Shown here piece after piece: positions 14,593 to 23,057 of a DNA stretch of 38,860 nucleotides. The position numbers were made by a program, and so were the translations under genes. Source of the DNA: Draconibacterium sp. (lineage in GTDB: Bacteria; Bacteroidota; Bacteroidia; Bacteroidales; Prolixibacteraceae). The DNA is taken from positions 1 to 38,860 of the forward strand of contig WOYV01000044.1 of the NCBI GenBank assembly GCA_011620585.1, written 5' to 3'. A model generated the notes under the pieces. That model did no database searches. It was not told the origin of the DNA and saw only the letters and a list, made by a program, of their open reading frames with translations. The stretch's first letter is position 1. Each line of letters opens with the position of its first letter.

Positions 14593-15630
14593 TTATTTCA
14601 AATTCAACTTTACCGGTTCCGGATATTGCATCGTTACACAATGCAACGAACCGTGTTCTTCGATCAATACCCTGCAATTTACCGGAATTATTTCTCTTTC
14701 GGGAAAACATTCTTTTAAAATTTCTACAGCTGCAGTGTCCTGAGGAAGGCCGTAAACGGGCACTAAAACCGCGCGGTTGATGATGGTAAAATTGGCGTAG
14801 GTAGCAGGCAAACGGTTCCCTTCGTCGTCGTAACAAGCATCAGGCAATGGAAGTTCCACCAAACGGTAAGGTTCTCCGGTAATTTTGGTGAACTGTTTTA
14901 ACTGGTTTTTCATTTGCCGTAGTGCTTCGAAATGTTCGTCTTCCGGATCGTGGCAACCCACATACGCAATTGTATTCTCGTCGCAAAAGCGGGCCAGCGT
15001 ATCGATATGCGAATCGGTATCGTCGCCTGCCAGGGAACCGTAATCAAGCCATAATACCTTTTGGGCGCCAAAATTTTCTTTTACAAGATTCTCGATTTCC
15101 AATTTTGAATACTGCGGATTCCGGTTTTTTTCAAGAAGGCATTCGCTAGTTGTCAGGATGGTTCCCCGGCCATCGCTTTCAATCGAACCACCTTCCAAAA
15201 CCAAATCAAAGCTTTCCAGTTCACAATTCTGAAGAACACCTTTTTCAAAGAGTGTCAGGGTGATTTGATTATCAAGGCCGGCTTCAAATTTTTTCCCCCA
15301 ACCATTAAAAATGTAATTCTGAACCAGGGCTTTCCCGTTTTCGATTATGGTAATTCCTCCGTGGTCGCGTGCCCAGGTATCGTTCGAAAGCGCTTCAACG
15401 AAATGAATGTTTCGCGTATTTTCGAAATACGAATTCACCCGGGTTATATCGTCGCAAACGACCAACACTGGTTGAAAATGTGCGGCTGCATTTGCAATAT
15501 CAACAAAACAAGCGGTGGCTTCTTCCAGCAAATAATCCCAGTCGCTGTTGGAATGCGGAAAAGTGAGCTGCATGAACGATTGTAGTTCCCACTCTGCAGG
15601 AAGTCGTTTTATATTTTGAATTTTATTCAT
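14593..15630 (-). CDS. aguA: Agmatine deiminase
   Basis: It converts agmatine to N-carbamoylputrescine and ammonia. This 345-residue member of the guanidine-modifying superfamily shows NDTWARDHGGI, LEGGSIESDGRGT, GDDTDSHIDTLARF and the C-terminal EEHGSLHCVTMQYP with the nucleophile Cys331. An in-frame ATG six codons upstream (15648) would give 351 residues, but the promoter -7 box at 15665-15658 would put the RNA start almost on that codon, and MNKIQNIKRLPAEW is the typical family start, so ATG 15630 is preferred. It is the first gene of an aguA-aguB operon. Confidence 0.95.
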   Translation of the reverse strand: MNKIQNIKRLPAEWELQSFMQLTFPHSNSDWDYLLEEATACFVDIANAAAHFQPVLVVCDDITRVNSYFENTRNIHFVEALSNDTWARDHGGITIIENGKALVQNYIFNGWGKKFEAGLDNQITLTLFEKGVLQNCELESFDLVLEGGSIESDGRGTILTTSECLLEKNRNPQYSKLEIENLVKENFGAQKVLWLDYGSLAGDDTDSHIDTLARFCDENTIAYVGCHDPEDEHFEALRQMKNQLKQFTKITGEPYRLVELPLPDACYDDEGNRLPATYANFTIINRAVLVPVYGLPQDTAAVEILKECFPEREIIPVNCRVLIEEHGSLHCVTMQYPEPVKLNLK

Positions 15631-15657
15631 AAAAGAGCATTCAGCCATTTATTACGA

Positions 15658-15689
15658 CAAAAATACAATAAAGCGATCGATTCCTGCAA
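15658..15689 (-). promoter_or_regulatory. Probable promoter of aguAB
   Basis: On the minus strand TTG (15689-15687), a 21-base spacer and TATTTTTG (15665-15658) match the Bacteroidota promoter pattern. Transcription would begin near 15651, giving a leader of about 20 bases before ATG 15630. Confidence 0.5.
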
Positions 15690-15704
15690 CCCGATATAAT
15701 CTAC

Positions 15705-15730
15705 AAAAAAGGGCCTGCATTTGCAGGCCC
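15705..15730 (-). terminator. Intrinsic terminator of rocD
   Basis: GGGCCTGCA (15711-15719) and TGCAGGCCC (15722-15730) form a perfect GC-rich stem of eight to nine pairs. On the minus strand it is followed at once by TTTTTT (15710-15705). It begins 8 bases after the rocD stop and separates rocD from the aguAB promoter. Confidence 0.92.
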
Positions 15731-15737
15731 TGTATTT

Positions 15738-16961
15738 TTATGCTTCAAACTCTTTGATTGTCTTTTTAATAATACCGATGGCTTCCATCATTTGCTCTTC
15801 GGTAATAACCAGCGGCGGAGTGAAACGGATAATGTGCTCGTGCGTTGGTTTGGCAATCAGTCCGTTTTCTTTTAATGCCAGACAAACATCCCAGGCAGTT
15901 TTCCCGTTTGTGGGTTTTATGACAACGGCATTTAGCAAGCCTTTTCCACGAACGATCTCAATCATGTTGGATTTGATCGCGCGCATTTCGTCGCGGAAGA
16001 TTTTACCCAGGCGTTCTGAATTTTCAACCAGTTTTTCGTCCTGCAAAACGTCGAGCGCTGCCATGGCTACTTTTGCAGCAATTGGATTTCCTCCGTAGGT
16101 GCTACCGTGTTCGCCGGGCTTAATGGTAAGCATCACCTCGTCGTCGGCTAATACACACGAAACCGGGTACATACCTCCCGAAACAGCTTTGCCAAGAACC
16201 AGGATATCGGGCCTCACGTTTTCATGATCGCAGGCCAGCATTTTCCCGGTACGGGCCAACCCGGTCTGTACCTCGTCGGCAACAAACAAAACGTTGTATT
16301 TTTCACACAGCTCCGAAGCTTTTTTCAGGTAACCATCTTCCGGTACATAAACGCCTGCTTCGGCCTGGATAGGTTCAACAAGGAACCCTGCCACATTTGG
16401 ATCTTTCAATTCAGCTTCCAAACGTTCGAGGTCGTTGTATGGAATATTTACAAAACCCGGCGTATAAGGCCCGTAATGGTTGTAGGCATCCGGATCAGAC
16501 GACATCGAAATAATAGTGATGGTACGTCCGTGAAAGTTACCGTCGCATACCACAATCTTGGCTTCGTTAGTAGGAATTCCTTTTACTTTGTAAGCCCATT
16601 TTCTGATGAGTTTTAGTGCTGTTTCGTCGGCTTCGGCACCCGAGTTCATAGGCAACATACGGTCGTATCCAAATAGTTTGGTCATGTATTCTTCCCAGTC
16701 GCCCAGCACGTTGTTGTAAAAAGCGCGCGAGGTAAGCGCCAGTGTTTGAGCCTGGTCGGTGAGCGCTTTTACAATTTTGGGGTGACAGTGTCCCTGGTTT
16801 ACAGCTGAATATGCCGCCAGAAAGTCGAAATATTTTTTCCCTTCCACGTCCCAGACAAAAACGCCTTCGCCTTTTGCCAGCACTACCGGAAGCGGGTGAT
16901 AGTTATGTGCGCCAAATTTATCTTCTTTGGCCATGTAATCCTTCGAGGTCAATTGTGTCAT
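15738..16961 (-). CDS. rocD: Ornithine--oxo-acid aminotransferase
   Basis: This PLP enzyme moves the delta-amino group of ornithine to 2-oxoglutarate, giving glutamate 5-semialdehyde, which links arginine/ornithine catabolism to proline and glutamate. The 407 residues belong to class III aminotransferases. The PLP lysine is Lys258 in [25 protein letters not shown] (226-240) supplies the PLP aspartate, and [17 protein letters not shown] binds phosphate. [13 protein letters not shown] (51-63) is typical of ornithine aminotransferase rather than acetylornithine aminotransferase. It is transcribed alone, ended by a strong terminator, and sits next to the agmatine pathway genes. Confidence 0.95.
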   Translation of the reverse strand: MTQLTSKDYMAKEDKFGAHNYHPLPVVLAKGEGVFVWDVEGKKYFDFLAAYSAVNQGHCHPKIVKALTDQAQTLALTSRAFYNNVLGDWEEYMTKLFGYDRMLPMNSGAEADETALKLIRKWAYKVKGIPTNEAKIVVCDGNFHGRTITIISMSSDPDAYNHYGPYTPGFVNIPYNDLERLEAELKDPNVAGFLVEPIQAEAGVYVPEDGYLKKASELCEKYNVLFVADEVQTGLARTGKMLACDHENVRPDILVLGKAVSGGMYPVSCVLADDEVMLTIKPGEHGSTYGGNPIAAKVAMAALDVLQDEKLVENSERLGKIFRDEMRAIKSNMIEIVRGKGLLNAVVIKPTNGKTAWDVCLALKENGLIAKPTHEHIIRFTPPLVITEEQMMEAIGIIKKTIKEFEA

Positions 16962-17125
16962 TTTACTCTGAGTTTAAAATTTATGCAGAATTACAATTTT
17001 TAGGATGAAAAAACAATGACAGATTTGGTGTTTCAAAGCAGTGAGAAAAATATTAGGTGTTGCGGGTTACGCGTTTCATGTTGTAATCGAAATAATATCG
17101 AGAATCAAATAACAGGTGTCAGGAA
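16962..17125. other. Intergenic region upstream of rocD
   Basis: This 164-base stretch lies between the BatA-like gene and rocD, both on the minus strand. TAAATTTT on the minus strand near 16982 is one mismatch from the -7 consensus and may be the rocD promoter. No clear terminator or small gene is seen. Confidence 0.3.
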
Positions 17126-19183
17126 TCATTTCCAAAAACGGGCAATCAATACTTCCGCAAGAATAAAAAGAAGGGCCAGAAAAACGAAGAGTTTCCAGAG
17201 TTGTTTTCCGTTTTGAAGTTCGTCGAATATCTCGGAGAAATTGCGTTCGGCTTCGTCAACTACCGTGGCATTTTTGAGTGAATTATCTTCCAGTTTATTT
17301 TCAATTTCAGCCTTATCCAGGTAACGAAGGTCTGATTCTTTCCGGTCGTAATTAAATGCCATCGATGCCACGATGTTGCCGTCGTTTTCAACCAGGTATT
17401 GTCCGTCGGCACTGATTTGGTCGCCAAATTCGATGCGGGTTTCACGGCCGATCACTGTATTGCCGGGCACTATCTTTTCGCTCGTTTTCAGGTTTTCGAT
17501 CTCAAAATTTGAATTCAAATTAAAACGAATATTTCGAGGAAGAGTATAAAAAGTATTTTTTCCGACTATAAAAGCCATCTCATGATTTGGCAAACTGTTC
17601 AGAACAAAATTATACAGTGTGGGTACAAAAAGAATGTCGCGGGCAAATGCATCGTTGTCCGAAGTGAGTCCGAAACTGAATACCCAAACTTTTCCTTCGC
17701 CAAATGCGATTTGCGAAAGTGCCTTGTCTCCGTTCTGAAAAGAAAGCAGGGTGGCTTCGTCGCTGCGGGTTTGCTCATTAAAACGAAGGTGGCCTTTTAT
17801 CACGGGCAATATCGGATTCTGCTCCCTTTTTTTGAATACATTTTTATAGAAATCATTATCAAATTCGATATTGGATATTTCCTGTGTGGTAGAGTCGGCG
17901 CCGATTACCTGCCTGGCTTCGAAACGTATTAAAAGGTTGTTTACCAACGCCGGGTTCGAAATGTTGGGGAAAAGTACCACCGAGGTTCCGTTTTCTACCA
18001 CGTTTTCAAGCTCATTTAAAAAGCCGCTCGATAAATTTCCGGGATTCAACAAAAATATCGTGTTGTATTCGTTCAGTCGGTTTACCTGCAAACCTTGCTC
18101 GTTCATTTCGTCGAGCAATACATAACCGTCGTTTTCGAACAGCGCTTTTACGTAGGCCAGTCCTTCTTTCGATGCTTCGGAGTTGTTAAAAATTGCGAGG
18201 GCTTTCAGGTTTTGTTCCACTTTGTAGCCAATGTACCACTGGTTGTCGTGGGTAAATGGGTAATCCGATATTTCGATTCGGCCAAGTTGTAATCCACTCG
18301 AATTGTTGTTGTAACTCAACCGGGCCACTATTTCGTTTTGTTCTTCAACCGAAAAATTGGTGATCGATTTTAGCGAATCATTCAGGAACAGTTTGAGCGG
18401 GAGGTTCTGATAGTGCTGGTTCGAACTGTTTCGAATGCGTACAAATATTGTTTCTTCCTGGCCAAGCCGGTGCGCAGGTTCTTCCACCCAGCACGAATCA
18501 ATATACAGGTTGGCAATTTCGTTGGGTACCAGTGGCAAATAGTAGCTAAAAATATCCTGATCTTCAAAATTTTCTATATCGCTTATCGTTCGCTGAAAAT
18601 CGGAAATGAAATATATGTTTTTATCCGTGTTTTGAGAATCTCCTGGCTTTTCGCTGGCATAACGGTTGTAGATCAACGAGAGCGGGACCACCTTGGGAGA
18701 AGTTTGAATTTCGGAAACCTGCCGGATAAATTGCTCCCGGTTAAGAATGTGTTGGTGTTTTGGCAGCAGATCGTTGGTGAAAAGTCGAAACCGGGTACCG
18801 CCTGGGTAGGCCAAACATATTTCGAGAGCTTTATTACGGGCCACTTCCATCAGTTGGCCTTGTTCTGACAGCGCATTCATACTGAATGAATTATCTACGT
18901 AAACAGCCACCAGTTGATTCGCTTGTTTCTGTGCATCGCCATTGTTTGGAATATATGGCTGTGAGAATGCGAAAACCAGGGAAATAATGGTCAGGATGCG
19001 TGCCGCCAAAATCAATAGCTGCTTTAAACGCGACTGTTTTCTTGATTCTTTCTTAATATCTTTCAGAAATTCAACATTGCTGAAATAAACAGTTTTATGC
19101 CGTTTAAAACTAAACAAGTGAATAATCACCGGAATAGCAATCGCCAGGAGGGCAAATAAAAAGGCTGGAAAGAGAAACTTCAT
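17126..19183 (-). CDS. BatA-domain, VWA-like membrane protein
   Basis: This 685-residue protein has the BatA N-terminal domain (TIGR02226-like): two membrane helices (about 4-24 and 56-75) flanking a KRHKTVYFSNVEFLKDI segment. A von Willebrand A-like domain follows with the MIDAS motif D97-N-S-F-S101 in VYVDNSFSM, then beta-rich domains and a glutamine-amidotransferase-like region (about 340-460), and a C-terminal helix (about 665-682). Most of the chain would face the periplasm. Such proteins are widespread in Bacteroidota, often beside MoxR/BatB-E genes; none is here, so a link to aerotolerance is not supported locally. It follows the exported isoaspartyl peptidase by 50 bases. Exact function is unknown. 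Confidence 0.85.
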   Translation of the reverse strand: MKFLFPAFLFALLAIAIPVIIHLFSFKRHKTVYFSNVEFLKDIKKESRKQSRLKQLLILAARILTIISLVFAFSQPYIPNNGDAQKQANQLVAVYVDNSFSMNALSEQGQLMEVARNKALEICLAYPGGTRFRLFTNDLLPKHQHILNREQFIRQVSEIQTSPKVVPLSLIYNRYASEKPGDSQNTDKNIYFISDFQRTISDIENFEDQDIFSYYLPLVPNEIANLYIDSCWVEEPAHRLGQEETIFVRIRNSSNQHYQNLPLKLFLNDSLKSITNFSVEEQNEIVARLSYNNNSSGLQLGRIEISDYPFTHDNQWYIGYKVEQNLKALAIFNNSEASKEGLAYVKALFENDGYVLLDEMNEQGLQVNRLNEYNTIFLLNPGNLSSGFLNELENVVENGTSVVLFPNISNPALVNNLLIRFEARQVIGADSTTQEISNIEFDNDFYKNVFKKREQNPILPVIKGHLRFNEQTRSDEATLLSFQNGDKALSQIAFGEGKVWVFSFGLTSDNDAFARDILFVPTLYNFVLNSLPNHEMAFIVGKNTFYTLPRNIRFNLNSNFEIENLKTSEKIVPGNTVIGRETRIEFGDQISADGQYLVENDGNIVASMAFNYDRKESDLRYLDKAEIENKLEDNSLKNATVVDEAERNFSEIFDELQNGKQLWKLFVFLALLFILAEVLIARFWK

Positions 19184-19233
19184 AATGTTAAGCCGGAAGA
19201 CCGGGTAATGTACCCAAAGTCATTATCCTTTAA

Positions 19234-20217
19234 TTAATTATCATCTTTAAAAATAGCAATGTCTTTTTTCCCCGAAGCTGTTATATATCCCCGGAACATG
19301 CCGCTGGTGTTAAATTCAAGCGCAATGTTTCCTTCTGCATCAACAGCAATTACTCCACCGGTGCCATCCATTGCCGAGAGTTTATTGATTTCTTCCCGGC
19401 AGGCTTCATCAACGCTTAACCCTTTGTATTCCATCATGGCCGAAATATCGCGGGCAAACCCCAACCGAATGTAGTATTCACCATGACCGGTGCATGAAAC
19501 CGCACAGGTAAGATTATTGGCATAGGTTCCGGCACCAATAATAGGAGCATCTCCAATGCGGCCATATTTCTTGTTGGTCATTCCGCCAGTTGAAGTTCCG
19601 GCACAAAGGTTTCCTTCGGTGTCGAGCACTACACAACCCACAGTCCCCATATTATCCTTTTTCTCACGCTCACGTTCCTGTTTCAGCAATTGTTGTAAAG
19701 ACTGGTAACGACTTTCGGTGTAAAAATATTTATTGGGCACAATTTCGAGGCCTTGCTGCTTGGCAAATTCAGAAGCGCCAATTCCGCTCAACATAACGTG
19801 TTCCGATTTATCCATTACTGCCCGGGCCGCACTGATTGGATTTTTTATATCGCGCACACCGGCCACCGCTCCGGCATTTAGGGTTTTTCCTTCCATTATC
19901 GATGCGTCGAGTTCATTAACTCCGTCATGCGTAAAAACAGCGCCTTTCCCGGCGTTGAAAAGAGGGGAGTCTTCCAAAATATTAATCACTTTTACCACCA
20001 CGTCGGTGGCAGCGGCTCCATTTTTTAACATATCTTCTCCCAATAACAGGGCTTCATTTAGCTTTGCTTTGTATTCGATACGTTGTTCCTCGCTCATGCG
20101 CTCTTTTGACATCACACCAGCACCTCCATGAATCACAATTACATACTTCTCACGTGCATGACCTAAAAAGCTTCCCAAAACAAAAGCTAAAAGAAAAAGG
20201 AATGATTTTGTTTTCAT
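19234..20217 (-). CDS. Exported isoaspartyl peptidase/L-asparaginase (Ntn hydrolase)
   Basis: This 327-residue plant-type asparaginase family member cleaves itself to expose an N-terminal threonine, then hydrolyses asparagine or beta-aspartyl dipeptides. The nucleophile is Thr192 in DNMGTVGCVVLD, and the substrate-pocket motifs VIHGGAG (28-34), FNAGKGAVFT and GAGTYANN are present. A signal peptide (about 1-21, ending LGHA) directs it to the periplasm; many family members are cytoplasmic, but exported ones are common in Bacteroidota. It likely salvages damaged peptides or asparagine from outside. It follows a small two-helix membrane protein and precedes the BatA-like gene on the same strand. 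Confidence 0.93.
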   Translation of the reverse strand: MKTKSFLFLLAFVLGSFLGHAREKYVIVIHGGAGVMSKERMSEEQRIEYKAKLNEALLLGEDMLKNGAAATDVVVKVINILEDSPLFNAGKGAVFTHDGVNELDASIMEGKTLNAGAVAGVRDIKNPISAARAVMDKSEHVMLSGIGASEFAKQQGLEIVPNKYFYTESRYQSLQQLLKQEREREKKDNMGTVGCVVLDTEGNLCAGTSTGGMTNKKYGRIGDAPIIGAGTYANNLTCAVSCTGHGEYYIRLGFARDISAMMEYKGLSVDEACREEINKLSAMDGTGGVIAVDAEGNIALEFNTSGMFRGYITASGKKDIAIFKDDN

Positions 20218-20345
20218 GTGTTATAAATTGTTCTTGCAAAAATGAAAATATAAAACCGATAATGAAACAAACAGCTACAATAATAAGTTGCAGCCATGCG
20301 GTTTTATTGAAAAAAGATGAAGACGGAATAGTCGAAGGATGAAAA
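20218..20345. other. Intergenic region upstream of the isoaspartyl peptidase
   Basis: This AT-rich spacer of 128 bases separates two minus-strand genes. A hydrophobic reading frame crosses it but starts at TTG and enters the peptidase gene out of frame; it is not called. No strict promoter match is seen. Confidence 0.3.
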
Positions 20346-20558
20346 TTATCGATCAACTACATGGTTTTGTTTACCTGTCCCAAAAACGTGAACTTTGACC
20401 AGGAATAAGAGTAGGATAATAACCACAGCAATTGAGGCCAAAATAACAGCTTTGTAAAGCTCTTTATCATTAGATGCAACCGGGAAAAACAAAACTGCCA
20501 ATACACAACACAGAAGTATGGCCACAATGGCCCATATATTATATTTTGGATATTTCAT
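20346..20558 (-). CDS. Small two-helix membrane protein, hypothetical
   Basis: The ATG at 20558 gives a 70-residue protein with two strong hydrophobic helices (about 8-26 and 35-56) and a short basic/polar tail ending NHVVDR. An upstream in-frame ATG (20666) would add 36 residues, but that extension has the composition of noncoding DNA and runs through two inverted repeats, so the shorter form is chosen. No family is recognised. It lies between a lipoprotein gene and an exported peptidase on the same strand. Coding status rests on the clean hydrophobic pattern and is moderate. Confidence 0.55.
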   Translation of the reverse strand: MKYPKYNIWAIVAILLCCVLAVLFFPVASNDKELYKAVILASIAVVIILLLFLVKVHVFGTGKQNHVVDR

Positions 20559-20617
20559 AAACAAACTGTCCCCACTCTTTTTGTTGAAACTACAATTTAC
20601 AAAATGTGTTTGTGCGA

Positions 20618-20633
20618 CACAATAGGTATTGTG
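20618..20633. repeat. Perfect inverted repeat, possible operator
   Basis: CACAAT and ATTGTG flank a four-base centre AGGT, 60 bases upstream of the small membrane protein start. It could be a regulator site or a small RNA hairpin. Confidence 0.45.
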
Positions 20634-20637
20634 CTGA

Positions 20638-20666
20638 TTGTTAATTAATAATTGGGTTATTAACAA
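20638..20666 (-). repeat. AT-rich inverted repeat, possible weak terminator
   Basis: TTGTTAAT (20638-20645) pairs with ATTAACAA (20659-20666), an eight-base stem with a 13-base loop. It lies 55 bases after the lipoprotein gene stop on the minus strand. It has no U-tract, so terminator function is doubtful. Confidence 0.35.
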
Positions 20667-20720
20667 TTTTAAAAAGTTTGATAAGACTCAGCATTATTTG
20701 AATTTACTGTGGAAAGACAA

Positions 20721-21227
20721 TTATTTTCTACTGGGGCTTAGGTTTGTCATTCCCGGCGACAGTGTTATTTTCTTTATATCAGAGGTAAAAATCTCAAGTA
20801 ATTCGTCATCGTCGTCTTGCAGAGTGGTGCTGAAATACAGATGATAATTTGCATTGATGGGGACCATAACCTTGCCTGTCATTTTGGGAGGAATCCGGAT
20901 GTCCATAAAATCGCAGTAATTATTTTCGTCCCAAGCCAAATCAGTCAGCATATTTACGTACATCGTATCTTTTGTTGGGTTTAGTAGATTTAGTTTTTTG
21001 AAAGCTTGTTCGTGTGGTTCAAAATAAATATCCGATTCGAGCGCGGCAGACACGCAAACGGTTGAAACTCCTATCAAAATATCGGAAAAAACATTTGCTG
21101 AACGAGTATTCCGCAGTTCCTTTTGGCGTTTGAGGCTTGATGGATCGTGGAAATATTGGGGTGCCGAACAAGAAAAGAAAACTGTGATTAGCAAAGAAAA
21201 TATGGTAAGGCAGGAGAGTTGTTTCAT
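20721..21227 (-). CDS. Putative lipoprotein, hypothetical
   Basis: The 168-residue product starts with a type II signal peptide: a hydrophobic run to residue 19 and a lipobox-like FFSC with Cys20, so the mature protein would be lipid-anchored. The following SAPQYFHDPSS is typical of Bacteroidota lipoproteins. The middle has a helical hydrophobic patch (about 45-64), then a beta-rich region (MYVNML, DFMDIRIPP, KVMVPINANYHLYFSTTL) and an acidic cluster DDDDE. I do not recognise a family. It is divergent from a PorT-like barrel gene and upstream of the small membrane protein. Confidence 0.75.
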   Translation of the reverse strand: MKQLSCLTIFSLLITVFFSCSAPQYFHDPSSLKRQKELRNTRSANVFSDILIGVSTVCVSAALESDIYFEPHEQAFKKLNLLNPTKDTMYVNMLTDLAWDENNYCDFMDIRIPPKMTGKVMVPINANYHLYFSTTLQDDDDELLEIFTSDIKKITLSPGMTNLSPSRK

Positions 21228-21243
21228 GACTGTTTGTTTCGGT

Positions 21244-21251
21244 CAAAATTA
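21244..21251 (-). promoter_or_regulatory. Probable -7 element of the lipoprotein gene
   Basis: TAATTTTG on the minus strand matches TAnnTTTG, 17 bases before the lipoprotein ATG. No matching -33 box is seen at the usual distance. Confidence 0.35.
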
Positions 21252-21348
21252 CAATTTACATGCCTGAATTGCTAATAAAAATCTTTAACTTGATAACTGT
21301 TTAACATACTTAATTAGCTGAATAAACGTTAGTACAAAAAACAGAACT

Positions 21349-21927
21349 ATGAAAAAAATCCTATTTCTCGCGGTATTTTTCACCTTTGCAGCAGCAATTT
21401 CTGCACAACCGGTGATCGATATTGGTTTAAAAGGTGGTATTAATACCTCCAAAATCAGTGTAAATCTCGACGATTACAATTCAGAGAACATTACAAAAAT
21501 GCATTTCGGTGCATTTGGGCGTATTGGCTGGAACAAGATTTACCTGCAACCAGAAGTGTATTTTTCCAAAAAAGGTGGAGAATTTTCATACAACCCTATG
21601 AACTTTTTTGGAGAGTTTGACTACAGTTCTGTGGACGTTCCGGTTTTATTGGGTTTCAGGCTGCTTGATGCTAAGGTTGTGGATCTTCACCTGACTGCCG
21701 GACCCGTATTTGGCTTTATAACGGAAAGTAGTGTAGATGGTGATAACGATCTCGACGCACAGTATTTCAAAGATCGTTACGTTGGGCTTCAGTACGGAGC
21801 AGGTGTTGATGTTCTTTTCCTTACCATCGACTTACGAATGGAACACAGCGGAACCGTGTACGATCATCCCGACTTTGACGGAAAGAACACCTCTTTTATG
21901 GTGACTGTTGGTTTTAAGATTTTATAA
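21349..21927 (+). CDS. Outer-membrane beta-barrel protein, PorT-like
   Basis: This 192-residue protein has a signal peptide (about 1-19, ending AISAQ) and then alternating polar/hydrophobic strands of an eight-strand barrel. IDIGLKGGINTSKI at the mature start and IYLQPEVYFSKKGGEF are the family pattern of the Bacteroidota porin-like/PorT domain (about 150-220 residues). The C-terminal strand ends FMVTVGFKIL, suitable for BAM insertion although the last residue is not Phe. The substrate or role is unknown; the similarity is to the fold, not to the type IX secretion PorT gene specifically. It is transcribed alone, convergent with the WbqC-like gene. Confidence 0.83.
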   Translation: MKKILFLAVFFTFAAAISAQPVIDIGLKGGINTSKISVNLDDYNSENITKMHFGAFGRIGWNKIYLQPEVYFSKKGGEFSYNPMNFFGEFDYSSVDVPVLLGFRLLDAKVVDLHLTAGPVFGFITESSVDGDNDLDAQYFKDRYVGLQYGAGVDVLFLTIDLRMEHSGTVYDHPDFDGKNTSFMVTVGFKIL

Positions 21928-21961
21928 CAAAGAAATTTTATTTGCCGGTTCTGTTTTTCTT

Positions 21962-22609
21962 TCATGATTTGCCGTCCGTTTTTAAGCTTTTTAAAAGTAT
22001 GGTGTAGGCGTTCGGTCCTTGGTTGAATAACAAATCGAGGATGCTGAGGTCCGGAATGAAATCAAATTTTTCTTCGAATACCTGTGTATATCGAACCGGC
22101 TCAAATTTATCATCCGGGTTTATGGTGTTCTTGGGAGAAATCATTTCCCTGTAATTCAACGTTCCTGGCGCTGTTTTTTCAAAATCCCCGGTTAAAATAC
22201 TTTCGTCGGTTATTTCAAGAAAATCACAAAGTACACGATGAATCTGCGAATTAAAATCGAGCAAAAATGTAAATTTCTTTTCAAAAAAGGGTTGAAGCTC
22301 ATCCTGGTAATATTCAAAATACGGCGACGAATTGTAGGCTGAAACAATGGTTTGCCAATGGTTCCGTTGCCACTCGGTATCGTACGAAATCTGAATATCT
22401 TTAATCAATGTCTTTGGGCCACGGCCTTTAACTACGGGAACTACAAGTGTAATGGGGCCGTTTCCGCCCAAAATCACACAACGGTTACGATAGGTTTGTT
22501 TCGTGAAATTTTCGTATTGCTCGATATAGACCTGTCGATGGTGCAGGTATCGCGCATAAAAGTGTACGGGTGCAAAATAAGAAGTACTGAGTAAAACGGC
22601 TTGTTCCAT
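21962..22609 (-). CDS. WbqC-like family protein
   Basis: The 215-residue product opens MEQAVLLSTSYFAPVHFYARYL, the characteristic start of Bacteroidota WbqC-like proteins, and continues with YIEQYENFTKQTYRNRCVI, ITLVVPVVKGRGPKTLIKDI and WQRNHWQTIVSAYNSSPYF. WbqC proteins occur in O-antigen and glycopeptide loci and are thought to act in transfer of amino groups or amino acids to sugars, but in Bacteroidota this conserved copy sits in the dapB/lepB neighbourhood and its role is unknown. A start 11 codons upstream is possible, but it would overlap the lapA-like gene and lacks the family alignment; with ATG 22609 the gap to lapA is one base. Confidence 0.85.
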   Translation of the reverse strand: MEQAVLLSTSYFAPVHFYARYLHHRQVYIEQYENFTKQTYRNRCVILGGNGPITLVVPVVKGRGPKTLIKDIQISYDTEWQRNHWQTIVSAYNSSPYFEYYQDELQPFFEKKFTFLLDFNSQIHRVLCDFLEITDESILTGDFEKTAPGTLNYREMISPKNTINPDDKFEPVRYTQVFEEKFDFIPDLSILDLLFNQGPNAYTILLKSLKTDGKS

Positions 22610-22610
22610 A

Positions 22611-22958
22611 TTAATCTTTAAAAAACGAGGAGTCTTCGTCATCCAGCTCGATTCCTTCCGGATCGGTAATTTCTTTTGTTTTTTCGTTCACCGGATGATC
22701 TAAATCGTGGAGTTTTTTTAGTTCTTCGTTGAAGCGAACCAGGGTTTTTAATTTTCTTTTCGATTTCCAGAGTTTGGGATATATTACCAGGCTTGCCAAT
22801 AAATAACCGATTACCAGACAAACAATCATAACCAAAACCAGCGGTGCATCTTTTATTTCCCAGAAGAACAACTGAATGCTGACTTCCAAATGATTTTGCA
22901 GCGTGAAAATCACGACCAGAACTGCCAAAATAAGTAAGAGGATGATAACTGCCTGCAT
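22611..22958 (-). CDS. LapA-domain (DUF1049) membrane protein
   Basis: The 115-residue protein has two transmembrane helices (about 2-20 and 38-62) separated by the family motif FTLQNHLEVSIQLFFWEI, followed by a basic coiled segment (KSKRKLKTLVRFNEELKKL) and an acidic tail. LapA/YciS in enterobacteria helps LPS assembly together with LapB; here there is no LapB. Together with the WbqC-like gene one base downstream it forms a small unit below the signal peptidase terminator. The family call is good, the function only inferred. Confidence 0.8.
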   Translation of the reverse strand: MQAVIILLLILAVLVVIFTLQNHLEVSIQLFFWEIKDAPLVLVMIVCLVIGYLLASLVIYPKLWKSKRKLKTLVRFNEELKKLHDLDHPVNEKTKEITDPEGIELDDEDSSFFKD

Positions 22959-22980
22959 ACCACTTCTTTTTGGTAAAGAT

Positions 22981-23013
22981 AAAAAAAGGATGACAGCAAA
23001 ACCGTCATCCTTT
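22981..23013 (-). terminator. Intrinsic terminator of dapB-lepB
   Basis: AAAGGATGAC (22985-22994) pairs with GTCATCCTTT (23004-23013), a ten-base stem with a nine-base loop. On the minus strand it runs into a T tract of seven (22987-22981). It lies 44 bases after the lepB stop. Confidence 0.9.
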
Positions 23014-23057
23014 AAACGAATATTTTTGATCGGATTGTGAAACCCGTGAATTTCAAT

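Noticed and set aside
18413-18868. 151-codon open frame antisense to the BatA-like gene
   Set aside because: Shadow of a real gene; no start context and no recognisable protein features.
20150-20356. Hydrophobic 68-codon minus-strand frame between the small membrane protein and the isoaspartyl peptidase
   Set aside because: It starts at TTG, overlaps the peptidase signal sequence out of frame, and its hydrophobicity can come from AT-rich DNA alone. A frameshifted third helix of the small membrane protein was considered but there is no second line of evidence.
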